DNA of 64,000 nucleotides from Alteromonas salexigens (lineage in GTDB: Bacteria > Pseudomonadota > Gammaproteobacteria > Enterobacterales > Alteromonadaceae): the NCBI RefSeq assembly GCF_025628895.1, contig NZ_JAOTJC010000013.1:14161-78160 (forward strand), written 5' to 3'. The notes under the pieces are model-generated. The model saw nothing but the letters and a program-made list of their open reading frames with translations. It made no database searches and was not told the DNA's origin. Positions 27,394 through 37,147 of the stretch are shown piece by piece; the first letter of the stretch is position 1, and each line of letters starts with the position of its first letter. Both the position numbers and the translations under genes were made by a program.

Positions 27394-30300
27394 AATTTTT
27401 TATCTTTTAGCTGGTTGTCCATTGCCCGGCACAGCGGCTCAAGTTCGTGTAGCGGTAGTACGTCTGCAGATAATCCCTGGGGATAAAACCACTGAACATA
27501 GGGATCATCGGCCAGACTGGCCTGAAATGGTGAGGATGTCTGCACAATAGTCCGTACTTCCTGTGCCCCCACATCACTCACTGCAAAATCGGCCAATTGC
27601 TCGCCGGCGGCCTTCTTAAACAGCTTCATGGCCACGTCAGCAAACGCAGCCAACGGCTGTTGCAGCGCCCGGAGGTACACGTGCTCGATGTCACTGAGAA
27701 GCGCCTGCGCGCTTTCCCCGTCGAGCGGCTGAAAGACCGCTTTGCGCACCGTAAAGTTACCGGTCGCCCACTTCAGATAAAACACCTCATAAGGCTTGGC
27801 CATGCCAGCTGCTGAAAAACACAGTGACGTGATGAGCTGCTCGCATTTACGCTGTGTATGCTGGCTGCCTGCATGGCGCCATTTAAGTTCACTGGCGCCC
27901 TGCCATGCCTGCGTGGTGACACTGAGTTGCTGGCCTTGCCAGGTCACCGGAAGTGGTTCGGCATCACGCAGCCCAATGGCGTTTGTCAGTGCCTGTGCCG
28001 CGTCCTGCCATTGGGTCAGCACGGTGGTGGTAAGCGGCGTGTCCGGGAGGTCGCCGTGCATGCGGGTGCGCTGGGCAATCTTGGTTATGGCCTCATCAGT
28101 AACGCCTACGGCGCTCATGGCTTCTATTACCTGGTAACGGGAGAGGTTGTTTTCAGCAAATGGCTCCGTATTTTCCAGCAGCGGCGCAGCCGGATCCAGG
28201 TAAACACCCAGTTGATGATTTGCATAATAACGCAGCGGATGCGCCAGGCACCGGGCGATGTCGGCCGGAGTAACCTGGTCAGGCAGCACAGCGTCTTCCA
28301 GCGCAGCGGCTTGATTCGCGTCAGCGGCAAGAGGCTGTTGTATTGCCTGTGCCAGCTTCAGCCAGCCCCGCTCAAAGCCCGGCTTTTCCGAATTGAAGCA
28401 ACCCGCACTGAATGGGTGTAACGGTAACGGCTTGACCAGCCGGCGTGCGGGGCACTGATACCCCGTGCTCAGCACGTTAAGAAACTCGGCCAGTACCAGA
28501 GAGGGCTGACGCGCACTGTTATCCTGGGCGCTGTTACCCTGATAGCTTAGGTACAGGTGATCCCGTGCAGAAATAATGGCCTCCAGGAACAAATAACGGT
28601 CTTCCAGACGTCGTGACCGATCGCCCAGTTTACGCGGTAGTGCAGACATCAAATCGATGCTGGCGGGGGATGCCTGACGGGGAAATTCACCGTCATTGAG
28701 CCCCAGTACCGCCACTACCCGGAACGGAATGCTACGCATTGGCAGCATCGAGCAAAACGTTATCTGTCCGGTCATAAAATGGTTACCCGCATCCGGTGAG
28801 GAAAAACGTTTCAGTAATACCTCCCGCACTTGTCGCAGATGCAGTGTCTGTTCATAACCGGCTTCATCACAGTGCGCAGCAAGATCGGCAGACGCCTTGC
28901 CCAGGCTCTCCCAGGTCACGGTTTGTTCCGGCAGCGGTGCAAAACAGCTGTCCCGTAAGGTCAGTAAATAATCATGCCACTCGTGAGCCGATCGCGGTGT
29001 GTTGAGCGCTTTAGCGTGCTCACTCAACACATCCAGAATTTGCATTAATTTGCCCAGGGTTACCGCCTGCTGCCCCTCCACATCAGGGAGCGTAAGCAGG
29101 TTGCGGGTCATGATCGGGGTATCCTGGTACACCATACCTAACAGCAAGCGGCGCAAGCCCCACCACCAGCTATAGGTGTCGGAGGCTGTCGCCCCCTCAC
29201 TGATGGCATGCTTATGCTCGCCGTCCAGCCCCCAGTGCACGTGTGCCTGAGACAGCCAATAGGTCATCAGCTCGATATCGTCGTCATTAAGCTCAAACCG
29301 GGCTTGCATGGCATCCAGGCGCAATAAATCCATAATTTCGGCGACCCGAAAACGGCTATCCGGCAACGTCAGTAAGCTGATAAAGGCGGCGACCATAGGG
29401 TCGGCATCCAGTGGGGAGCGGTCGGCAATAGAACAGGGCAACCGCGGCGGCGAATGCGCCTCCGGCCGGGGCGTGCCCACCCGATGAAATACCGCATCGA
29501 TGAGCGGCGCATATTCTTCGATTGCCGGGCACATCACTACGATATCTGAGGGGGTTAAGGTGGGGTCGTCCTGCATCCAGGCGAGGATCTGATCGTGCAG
29601 CGCCTGTACTTCCCGGAGCGCGGAATGCGCCGAAACTACCATCACACTGTCATCGTCTGCCGGTGGTTCAGTGGTATGCGCCGGCCTGGCCGCCTGTAAA
29701 ATATCCTGTTGAATTGCTGAAAGCAGTCCCGGTTGCCCGGGAGACTCCCCGGGGACGGGCGTATCGAACGCACTGACCTCAAAGCTATCAAGCTGGGTGA
29801 GCAGATTGAACAAATCCCGACCTTGTTTGCCCAGATTACCCAGAAACGGGTTTGACTGATCGTCAGTCATCCATGCCTGGATCCCTGACTCACGAATAGC
29901 ACGGGCCTGTTCGCGGTCGCTTTTACTGTCGCCCCAGTAGTTTACGCTGGGATTCAGGTGAAAGATGTGAATGTCAGTGTGCCGGGCCAGCGCATCGATA
30001 AACGCCACCAGTTGCGGCGCCATCGTATTAATGGCAAACACGATAATACTGGAGGGTAAGGCTGCCGGGCTTTTGCCCTCCTCTAACGCTGCAAGTGCCT
30101 GTTGGTGCAATCGGGCGGGGTGCAATGGCGCCTCTGCCACCAGCGCCCGCCACAAACCGGCCTGCCAGGCTTCCATGTTGTTATCTGCCTGCACTTGTTC
30201 GCCTGCTTCCCACGCAAACAGCCAGTCAGGGCGATACAGCAGGTATTGTTCGAAAACATCGGCCATCACCGTGGCCAGCTGCAACCGCTGCGCACTGCGC

Positions 30301-30677
30301 TCGACTTCGCTGGCAGGCCCCTGCCAGTATTCGATTACCGGCGCCATTTCAGTCTTGGCCATGAGCGCCTCATCGGCCAGTAATGTGTCAATTCGCCAGC
30401 TGAGCACCTCCCGACGGTACGGTGACTGGCGGGGAACGGTATCGGGTCCCAGCACCGCCCGGGCAGTATCCCACATAAAACGTACCGGTAACGGAAAGGC
30501 CAGATTCATGGCGACACCCTGCTGGCGTGCCAGTTCCATATTCAGCCAGTGCTGCATCCCCGGACTTTCCACCAGGATAGTCGTGGGAGTCAGTACCTGA
30601 CCGGGTTGCTGTTTAAGCAGCGCGCCAAGCAAAAAGCTGAGATGTTCAAGTTTGTTCGAAGGATAAAGGGCAAGCAA
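27390..30677 (-). CDS. recC: exodeoxyribonuclease V gamma subunit RecC
   Basis: 1095 residues. RecC holds the complex together and scans the 3' strand for Chi. The N-terminus aligns with the known RecC start (L-x-x-Y-x-S-N-x-L, then I-L-V-x-S-x-G-M-x-x-W-L and F-P-L-P), which supports a TTG start at 30677. C-terminal G-E-F-P-R and L-E-D-R-Y-L-F-L-E-A-I blocks are also typical. It is the first gene of recC-recB-recD; the protease gene ptrA found between recC and recB in E. coli is absent here. Confidence 0.95.
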   Translation of the reverse strand: MLALYPSNKLEHLSFLLGALLKQQPGQVLTPTTILVESPGMQHWLNMELARQQGVAMNLAFPLPVRFMWDTARAVLGPDTVPRQSPYRREVLSWRIDTLLADEALMAKTEMAPVIEYWQGPASEVERSAQRLQLATVMADVFEQYLLYRPDWLFAWEAGEQVQADNNMEAWQAGLWRALVAEAPLHPARLHQQALAALEEGKSPAALPSSIIVFAINTMAPQLVAFIDALARHTDIHIFHLNPSVNYWGDSKSDREQARAIRESGIQAWMTDDQSNPFLGNLGKQGRDLFNLLTQLDSFEVSAFDTPVPGESPGQPGLLSAIQQDILQAARPAHTTEPPADDDSVMVVSAHSALREVQALHDQILAWMQDDPTLTPSDIVVMCPAIEEYAPLIDAVFHRVGTPRPEAHSPPRLPCSIADRSPLDADPMVAAFISLLTLPDSRFRVAEIMDLLRLDAMQARFELNDDDIELMTYWLSQAHVHWGLDGEHKHAISEGATASDTYSWWWGLRRLLLGMVYQDTPIMTRNLLTLPDVEGQQAVTLGKLMQILDVLSEHAKALNTPRSAHEWHDYLLTLRDSCFAPLPEQTVTWESLGKASADLAAHCDEAGYEQTLHLRQVREVLLKRFSSPDAGNHFMTGQITFCSMLPMRSIPFRVVAVLGLNDGEFPRQASPASIDLMSALPRKLGDRSRRLEDRYLFLEAIISARDHLYLSYQGNSAQDNSARQPSLVLAEFLNVLSTGYQCPARRLVKPLPLHPFSAGCFNSEKPGFERGWLKLAQAIQQPLAADANQAAALEDAVLPDQVTPADIARCLAHPLRYYANHQLGVYLDPAAPLLENTEPFAENNLSRYQVIEAMSAVGVTDEAITKIAQRTRMHGDLPDTPLTTTVLTQWQDAAQALTNAIGLRDAEPLPVTWQGQQLSVTTQAWQGASELKWRHAGSQHTQRKCEQLITSLCFSAAGMAKPYEVFYLKWATGNFTVRKAVFQPLDGESAQALLSDIEHVYLRALQQPLAAFADVAMKLFKKAAGEQLADFAVSDVGAQEVRTIVQTSSPFQASLADDPYVQWFYPQGLSADVLPLHELEPLCRAMDNQLKDKKL

Positions 30678-31189
30678 TGTCAGTAACGTCCTGTTTGCGT
30701 TCTATAATGCTATGTTACGGGATTCTCAGGACAGCATCTACAACGCAAAAGGTGGCAGGGAAATGTGTGCAGATAAACACAGCAGGCAAATGCAGAAGAC
30801 GAAAAAGTCCGCACCGGCCTCAGGACACGAAAGCCGGTGCGGGGAAGGTTACTGGCCGGATCACGACAACCCGCCAGCAGTGTTGCCTGGCACCGTGGCG
30901 GGTTAGCGCCGCTTGCTGGCGCAGTTAACACACTACTGATTGCACGCTGAGTGCCAAAATTTCACACTCAATATGCAGTGAATTTTTTGCTTATTCATCA
31001 TGATCTTATAAATTACCTTGGGACCTAATCCAATCCTGACGGCGGTCATCATAGTGCATACGCACCATGTTAAGGCAGCCTGGCTCCGGGCAGGCCCCAA
31101 TGCTGACTTCCCCCCTCCCCCGGGATTCGCTACAATTCGGTTTTTCACTCATTCCGGCTTGCCTTGCCGGCGCGATACCAGGAATCATC
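30678..31189. other. intergenic region between recC and the dUTPase gene
   Basis: About 510 bp with no supported gene. A perfect 10-bp inverted repeat (CCGCACCGGC 30809-30818, GCCGGTGCGG 30833-30842) is next to GAAAAAG, so in the minus direction it reads as a hairpin followed by ACTTTTTC. That resembles a terminator for a minus-strand transcript coming from higher coordinates. A TACAAT near 31130 could be the -10 box of the dUTPase promoter. Divergent promoters for recC and the dUTPase gene must lie here. Confidence 0.5.
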
Positions 31190-31846
31190 ATGCTTACCCA
31201 ACAGCAATTAGCCACCATGCTGGCGCTGCAAAATAAAATGAACACGAAAGTGAACCCTCAGTGGCTCACCGCCGGCTACGGCTTTTTGCGGGCCGCGATG
31301 GTAGAGTCAGTAGAAGCGATAGAGCATCACGGCTGGAAATGGTGGAAATCACAACAAAAAGATCTGCCACAACTGCAAATGGAAATGGTGGATATCTGGC
31401 ACTTCGCGCTCTCAGCCTGCATCATCGATTATCATGGTGACGTGCCTGCCACAGCTTCCGCCCTTGCCTCGCAGCTGGCTCAGGCTCATAGTCATGTGCA
31501 ATTCGATGGTCGGGATTATTACCCTGAACAGCAGTCTCTGCTGGATAACCTCGAGCTGATGACTGGTTTATGCGCAGCCAAGCGCTTCAGCGTGCCGCTG
31601 TTTATGCACATTGTCAGCCAGTGTGAAATGACCGGGGAATCGTTGTATCAGCAATATGTAGGTAAAAATGTTCTGAATTTCTTCCGCCAGGATCATGGCT
31701 ATAAAGATGGCAGCTACCACAAATTATGGGACGGACGGGAAGACAACGAACATCTGGTTGAAGTATTAGCTGAGCTGGATATTACCGCCAGCGATTACAG
31801 TGACCAGGTTTATCAGGGCCTGAAAGCCCGTTACCCGCAGTCATAA
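31190..31846 (+). CDS. dimeric dUTPase family protein
   Basis: 218 residues of the all-alpha NTP pyrophosphatase fold that includes dimeric dUTPase. Metal-binding E and D residues are seen in V-E-S-V-E-A-I-E and in Q-M-E-M-V-D-I-W-H-F, and the C-terminal D-H-G-Y-K-D-G-S-Y block is typical. It would hydrolyse dUTP to dUMP to keep uracil out of DNA. I chose the ATG at 31190 because AGGA lies eight bases upstream and the family begins at about this point; the longer frame from 31067 is unlikely. Confidence 0.88.
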   Translation: MLTQQQLATMLALQNKMNTKVNPQWLTAGYGFLRAAMVESVEAIEHHGWKWWKSQQKDLPQLQMEMVDIWHFALSACIIDYHGDVPATASALASQLAQAHSHVQFDGRDYYPEQQSLLDNLELMTGLCAAKRFSVPLFMHIVSQCEMTGESLYQQYVGKNVLNFFRQDHGYKDGSYHKLWDGREDNEHLVEVLAELDITASDYSDQVYQGLKARYPQS

Positions 31847-31867
31847 GCCCTTCCTGCACCGACCCGA

Positions 31868-32242
31868 TCATTTGACGTAGTCAGCGGTCACTTTTTCATA
31901 TTCCTGACACGCCGGGGTTTGCATGTTTGCCGACTTCAGCGCGTCACAGCTTTTCTCCAGCATGGAGTTCACGCAGGCCAGAGCCGGCTTAACCAACTTT
32001 GTATGTCCCTGGATACGACTCACGTCAAGCATAGAGTCACACATGCGGTTTACGGTCTCTTCTATCATCTGACGCATTTCTGGCTTCAGGTTATTCTTTC
32101 GCTGCATTTCCTGCAATGTGCACACTTTCATTTTTTCACACAACTCACCCAGCGCTTTATTAAGCGGAAAGTCAGGGTTGGCCGTAGCGGGCGGGATAAT
32201 AAAAACGAGCAGGATAACTGACAGCCGGGTAAACGCATTCAT
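31868..32242 (-). CDS. exported six-cysteine protein, unknown
   Basis: 124 residues with a signal peptide (about 1-21, ending A-T-A) and six cysteines in the mature part, an even number that would allow three disulfides in the periplasm. The mature chain is mostly helical and charged. I do not recognise a family. It lies between the convergent dUTPase and the acyl-CoA synthetase on the same strand; no function can be inferred from them. Confidence 0.7.
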   Translation of the reverse strand: MNAFTRLSVILLVFIIPPATANPDFPLNKALGELCEKMKVCTLQEMQRKNNLKPEMRQMIEETVNRMCDSMLDVSRIQGHTKLVKPALACVNSMLEKSCDALKSANMQTPACQEYEKVTADYVK

Positions 32243-32378
32243 GGTGGTACCTTACGTCACGGTTTTTCTGAGTATAGAAGACCATGAGCAAGCTGCAAAA
32301 CCGTGGCGACCACGAGGTACTTCAGTTGATAACTAGCCTGGCGACTCCCTGCCATGGGAGCCGCCGGCCCCTCAGATA

Positions 32379-34058
32379 TCAGGCTACACGCACCACAGGT
32401 GCATCATATTGTGCATGGATGACATCGTCATACCGTTCTTCGAGAATATGGCGTTTCACTTTCAGCGTGGGGGTTAACAAGTCGTTCTCGATGGTCCATT
32501 CCGATTCCATAATAATGACGTGATCGAGAACCTGATGACTTTCAAGGCGCTGGTTAATGCTGGTAAACGTCTCACGCAGACTCGTTTCGACCTGGTCACT
32601 GTCGAGCTTTTGCGCTTCTTCACTAAGCACCAGCAATGCCACCGGTTGCGGTAGGTTATTACCGGTAACACACACCTGTTCAACTAACTTGTTCTCCATA
32701 AACTTAGCTTCAATGGGCGCCGGCGCTACGTACTTACCTTTGGCGGTTTTGAAAATGTCTTTCAGGCGACCGGTAATTCGTATGTACCCTTCTTCATCAA
32801 TACAACCACGATCGCCGGTTCTCAGATAACCATCGTCAGTAAAGACTTCGGCGGTTTTTTCTGGCTCAAGGTAGTACTCTTTCATGTTGCAGGGTGACTT
32901 CACCTGTATCTCATTGTCATCGGCGATGCGAATATCTACCCCGGTATACGGGCGCCCTATACTGCCAATTTTATCATGACGAAACGGCACGCTCGCGGTG
33001 CCGTAGGCACTGTTTTCGGTCATGCCCCAGCCTTCTGAAATATGAATGCCGAGCTTGGCAAACCACTCGATCACCGCCGGAGCCAGGGGCGCCGATCCGC
33101 TGGCCCACAAACGGGCGTGGTCCAATCCCAGTCCCTGACGAATTTTCTTGGCAATTAAGCCACGCACCAGGGGAATTTTGAGCAGGATATCCAGTTTGTG
33201 CTGAGGCATTTTTGCCAGTACGCCCATCTGGAACTTGGTCCATAACCGGGGCACTGAAATAAACAGGGTTGGCTGGCACTCTTTAACGTCGCGCTGGAAG
33301 GTATCCAGTGACTCCACAAAATAAATGCGCCCCCCGGAATACAGACTGGATAGTTCTACCAGCACCCGCTCGGTAATATGCGCCAGCGGCAAATAGCTTA
33401 ACGAACGGTCAGACTGATCAACCTGCAGGTCGTTGAGCGAACTTTCAGCTGCCCAGCAGATAGAGTTATAGGTATGCACCACGCCTTTAGGCTGACCGGT
33501 ACTGCCAGAGGTATAAATAATGGTCATGGTTTGCGCCATGTCCGGCTCCGGCGAATCAGTTATCGGATCACAATCGATAAACTCTGCCCACTGGTGGGAC
33601 GCTGGTAAGTCAGGATAAGGAAAAGCAACGGTTTCAAGGTGATTCGGTATTGCCGCTACCTGCTCAGCAGTATTGTCCAGCTTGCCGACAAACAGCAACC
33701 TGACATCCGCATGTTGCACCACATAATGGATGGTCTCTTCACCGGCGGTAGCAAAAATGGGCACAGAGATATGGCCTGCCATCATAATGCCGAGATCGGT
33801 AATAAACCATTCCGCACAGTTTTTAGAGAAAATCGCAATACGACTCTGGGGAGGCAGAGCCATACTTTGCAGCCGGGCCGCCACCCGGCGGGCCAGGTTT
33901 GCCACCTGTTTCCAGCTATAGTTGTGATACTCCCCTGTCACCGGCTGAGTCAGGTAGGTGTCGTCCCCCCGGGCCTGCTCCCAGTGATAAAGCATCTTCA
34001 AAGGTGAGGTGACTTGTTGTTCAGTATCGGTAGAGGTTGCGTTCATGTCTAAGGGCAT
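32379..34058 (-). CDS. AMP-forming long-chain acyl-CoA synthetase
   Basis: 559 residues of the adenylate-forming family. The P-loop-like A3 motif Y-T-S-G-S-T-G-Q-P-K-G is at residues 182-192. Further on come G-W-G-M-T-E-N, the Y-L-R-T-G-D-R-G motif, and G-R-L-K-D-I-F-K-T-A-K-G-K-Y with the hinge and C-terminal lysine region. It activates a fatty acid to acyl-CoA with ATP. Length is near that of FadD-like or eukaryotic-type long-chain ligases. Chain-length preference is not visible. Confidence 0.92.
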   Translation of the reverse strand: MPLDMNATSTDTEQQVTSPLKMLYHWEQARGDDTYLTQPVTGEYHNYSWKQVANLARRVAARLQSMALPPQSRIAIFSKNCAEWFITDLGIMMAGHISVPIFATAGEETIHYVVQHADVRLLFVGKLDNTAEQVAAIPNHLETVAFPYPDLPASHQWAEFIDCDPITDSPEPDMAQTMTIIYTSGSTGQPKGVVHTYNSICWAAESSLNDLQVDQSDRSLSYLPLAHITERVLVELSSLYSGGRIYFVESLDTFQRDVKECQPTLFISVPRLWTKFQMGVLAKMPQHKLDILLKIPLVRGLIAKKIRQGLGLDHARLWASGSAPLAPAVIEWFAKLGIHISEGWGMTENSAYGTASVPFRHDKIGSIGRPYTGVDIRIADDNEIQVKSPCNMKEYYLEPEKTAEVFTDDGYLRTGDRGCIDEEGYIRITGRLKDIFKTAKGKYVAPAPIEAKFMENKLVEQVCVTGNNLPQPVALLVLSEEAQKLDSDQVETSLRETFTSINQRLESHQVLDHVIIMESEWTIENDLLTPTLKVKRHILEERYDDVIHAQYDAPVVRVA

Positions 34059-34374
34059 GGGTCACTCGCATGTTGTTATAATGTAGACCAGTTAACAAAA
34101 CTTTCACAGCCTCCATAATAAGCACGATAATCCGCGTTCTGGCAACCCCTGCATAGTGCTAATCATCCAAAAAACCGTTTGTTTGCAGGGGTTTTAGCCG
34201 AATCATCATTTTTTATAGTGATTATTAGTCATAGCTGATAGTGACTACCGACGTACCGGTCAGACTGGCGGTGACAGATTATCTGATAAGCACTATGCTT
34301 TATCGCAGATAATTTGAATACCCCGGGTTTATTTGCTGCTGTGTGCAGTAGCCCACCCACTGACAGGCAGAATT
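34059..34374. other. leader region of the molybdenum hydroxylase genes, two inverted repeats
   Basis: Two inverted repeats stand out in this divergent intergenic region. The first is a perfect 10-bp pair, AACCCCTGCA (34144-34153) and TGCAGGGGTT (34184-34193), followed by more T residues. The second is ATTATCTG (34278-34285) with CAGATAAT (34306-34313) and further pairing inside, ending 61 bp before the ATG at 34375. They could be operators or mRNA structures. No coding frame is supported. Confidence 0.5.
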
Positions 34375-34830
34375 ATGAAACTGACGATTAACGGAAAATC
34401 CAGACAATACGACGGCGATCCCCAGATGCCGCTGCTCTGGTACCTGCGCGACGAGTTGCACATGACCGGCACCAAATATGGATGTGGGATGTCGCTCTGC
34501 GGTGCTTGTACAGTACACATAGATGGGCAACCCACACGTTCCTGCACCTTGCCGATGGCGGCTGTCAGCGGTAAACAGGTGACCACCATTGAGGGTCTTG
34601 ATGCGAATCATGCTCATCCGTTACAGCAGGCCTGGAAAGAGCATAATGTCCCCCAATGTGGTTATTGCCAGAGCGGACAAATAATGCAGGCGGCGTCACT
34701 CCTGGCGAAAAACGCTGCCCCCAGTGATGAGGAAATTGACAGTCACATGTCGGGGAATATCTGCCGCTGTGGCACCTATCCCAGGATCCGCTCGGCGATA
34801 AAGTCTGCAAGTAAAGGAGAGGTCTCATGA
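34375..34830 (+). CDS. 2Fe-2S subunit of aldehyde/isoquinoline oxidoreductase
   Basis: 151 residues with eight cysteines for two 2Fe-2S clusters. The plant-type cluster is C37-C42-C45-C57, and the second is C95-C98-C130-C132. This is the small subunit of a two-subunit molybdenum hydroxylase such as isoquinoline 1-oxidoreductase (IorA). It has no signal peptide and would be exported with its Tat-carrying partner encoded next, whose start overlaps its stop by 4 bp. I chose the ATG at 34375, since M-K-L-T-I-N-G is the usual family start. Confidence 0.93.
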   Translation: MKLTINGKSRQYDGDPQMPLLWYLRDELHMTGTKYGCGMSLCGACTVHIDGQPTRSCTLPMAAVSGKQVTTIEGLDANHAHPLQQAWKEHNVPQCGYCQSGQIMQAASLLAKNAAPSDEEIDSHMSGNICRCGTYPRIRSAIKSASKGEVS

Positions 34831-37070
34831 GTTGCCCGACGTCACCTTCCCGCCGCGATTTTCTTAAAAAATCGGCGACTGTGTCAGGCTTTGCCCTGGG
34901 TGTCACCCTGATGCCAGGTATTCATCCCGTAAGCGCTGAGCAAACTGCCACCGAATCGCTGTCGCCAAATGTATTTGTTGAACTCGACGCCGATGGCCAG
35001 TTGCACGTCACCTGTCACAGGTCCGAAATGGGTCAGCAGATTCGGACTGCCATTGCTCAGATTATTGCCGATGAACTGGATGCGGACTGGCAACGGGTCA
35101 CTGTTATCCAGGCTAACGGCCACCCCAAATACGGTGACCAGAATACCGACGGTTCGCGCAGTGTTCGGCGCAACCTGGAGCGTCTGCGCACTGCCGGGGC
35201 CACTGCTGCGCTCTTGCTACGGGAAGCGGCCGCACAAGGCTGGCAGGTCGATGTCAGTGAGTGTGAAAACGATAACCACACGGTGCACCATATTCCTTCT
35301 GGCCGGCGCGCAGATTATAAAACCCTGGTCGGAGTTGCCGCGACGCTACCCATCCCGCAGAGCGACGCAGTTACACTGAAGCCTCGCAGTAAGTGGAAAT
35401 TCATCGGTAAAGTCATGACCAGCGTAGATATTGACGATGTGGTATCCGGTAACACCACATTTGGTCAGGACGTGCAGCTGGACAATATGCTGGTTGCGGT
35501 AATTCAACGCCCGCCGGTGATGTTCACCCAGCCTGTTTCTGTGGATGATACTGCCACCCGCAAAGTAGCGGGTGTAGTAGATGTGATCACTCTGCCTAAG
35601 GCCACGCCACCTGCTGCCTTTAATCCGCTAGGCGGTGTGGCCGTGCTGGCGAAGAACACCTGGGCCGCGATGCAAGGTGTAAAAGCCCTCAATGTTTCAT
35701 GGTCTGACAACGCCCACTCTTCCTATTCATCAGAACAGTTTAAGCAGACACTGATAGACACTGCCCGCAAGGACGGCGAAGTGGTGCGCAAACGCGGCGA
35801 TGCACTAACCGAACTGGAAAATGCGGACCAGGTTATTGAGGCCACCTATTATGCGCCGCTGTTGTCCCAGGCACCGATGGAGCCGCCCGCCGCCACTGCT
35901 CACGTAACTGCCGACAGCGCTGAAATCTGGGCATGTACGCAGACCCCTCAGTCAACCCGCCAAAACGTTGCGGCAGCGCTTAAGATGCCCGAAGAGCAGG
36001 TTACCGTGCATGTGACCTTACTGGGCGGCGGCTTTGGCCGCAAGTCAAAGCCAGATTTCTCGGTAGAAGCTGCCCTGTTGGCTAAGCAGGCTGGCCAGCC
36101 GGTGAAGGTAATCTGGCGTCGTGAAGACGATATTCAGCACGGCTATTTTCATACTGTCAGCGCCCAGCATCTGCGTGCCGTGCAGGATGAAGCTGGCACC
36201 ACGACAGCCTGGCGCCATAACACCGTATTCCCCACCATTTCGTCGACCTTCAATGCCAGTGCTAACTCCCCGAGTAATGGTGAATTACGACTGGGCTTCA
36301 TTGATAACCCGTTCGACATTGCCAACATGCAGCTGGAAAAAGGCCAGGCAGAAAACCACGTCCGCATTGGTTGGCTACGAAGCGTTGCTAACGTCTACCA
36401 TGCGTTTGCCATGCACGCCTTTGCCGACGAGCTGGCCCATGCTGCGAAACAGGACAGCCGGGACTATCTGTTGTCGTTGATTGGCAAGGATCGGCATATC
36501 GATTTGGCGGCAGAAGGGGCAGAATACGACAACTATGGTGACCCTATCGATGTTTACCCCATCGATACGGCCAGACTGAAAAATGTTATCCGCCGGGTCA
36601 CCGACCTGGCTGACTGGGATCAGCGTCATCAGCAGAAACGCTTTCTGGGGCTGGCTGCGCACCGCTCGTTCCTAAGCTATGCAGCGGCGGTCGTCGAAGT
36701 GGTTGTCGAGGATGATGGCAGCTGGTCGATTCCCAATGCATACATGAGTCTGGACGCCGGCACGGTGGTGAATCCCGGCCATGTAGAGGCGCAGTGTGAA
36801 GGTGGCATGATTTACGGGTTGAGTTGCGCCATTGGTCAGATTACCGCTGACAACGGTCAGATTAACCAAAGCAACTTCCACAACTATCAGGTGGCGCGGA
36901 TTAATCACGCACCGCAGAATATCCACGTGGATATTGTAGAGAGTACCACGCCTCCGGGGGGCGTGGGCGAACCCCCTACACCACCGTTTGCACCTGCACT
37001 GGCTAACGCGCTGTTTGCGGCTACCGGCAAACGGATCCGTGAATTACCTATTCCGTTGTCATTAAGCTGA
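34827..37070 (+). CDS. Tat-exported molybdopterin-binding subunit (IorB-like)
   Basis: 747 residues. A twin-arginine signal (S-R-R-D-F-L, R9-R10) is followed by the aldehyde oxidase/xanthine dehydrogenase fold. The molybdopterin region includes G-G-G-F-G-R-K (about residue 400), Q-A-P-M-E-P-P, and the C-terminal G-V-G-E-P-P-T-P-P, which carries the probable catalytic glutamate. It would hydroxylate an aromatic or aldehyde substrate in the periplasm, passing electrons to the 2Fe-2S subunit. No cytochrome c partner gene is adjacent. The cofactor could come from the moa/moeB genes in this window. Confidence 0.92.
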   Translation: MSCPTSPSRRDFLKKSATVSGFALGVTLMPGIHPVSAEQTATESLSPNVFVELDADGQLHVTCHRSEMGQQIRTAIAQIIADELDADWQRVTVIQANGHPKYGDQNTDGSRSVRRNLERLRTAGATAALLLREAAAQGWQVDVSECENDNHTVHHIPSGRRADYKTLVGVAATLPIPQSDAVTLKPRSKWKFIGKVMTSVDIDDVVSGNTTFGQDVQLDNMLVAVIQRPPVMFTQPVSVDDTATRKVAGVVDVITLPKATPPAAFNPLGGVAVLAKNTWAAMQGVKALNVSWSDNAHSSYSSEQFKQTLIDTARKDGEVVRKRGDALTELENADQVIEATYYAPLLSQAPMEPPAATAHVTADSAEIWACTQTPQSTRQNVAAALKMPEEQVTVHVTLLGGGFGRKSKPDFSVEAALLAKQAGQPVKVIWRREDDIQHGYFHTVSAQHLRAVQDEAGTTTAWRHNTVFPTISSTFNASANSPSNGELRLGFIDNPFDIANMQLEKGQAENHVRIGWLRSVANVYHAFAMHAFADELAHAAKQDSRDYLLSLIGKDRHIDLAAEGAEYDNYGDPIDVYPIDTARLKNVIRRVTDLADWDQRHQQKRFLGLAAHRSFLSYAAAVVEVVVEDDGSWSIPNAYMSLDAGTVVNPGHVEAQCEGGMIYGLSCAIGQITADNGQINQSNFHNYQVARINHAPQNIHVDIVESTTPPGGVGEPPTPPFAPALANALFAATGKRIRELPIPLSLS

Positions 37071-37080
37071 CACATCTACT

Positions 37081-37109
37081 GCCGCCTGGGCTACCAATGC
37101 TCAGGCGGC
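37081..37109. terminator. hairpin between convergent genes
   Basis: GCCGCCTG (37081-37088) pairs with CAGGCGGC (37102-37109), 10 bp after the hydroxylase stop. The following GCTCTTTC is only weakly T-rich. It is a probable terminator for the plus-strand hydroxylase genes, with the GGDEF-EAL gene ending on the other side. Confidence 0.6.
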
Positions 37110-37147
37110 GCTCTTTCTGAGCCTCGCGGGTCAACCGTGGTACCGGC

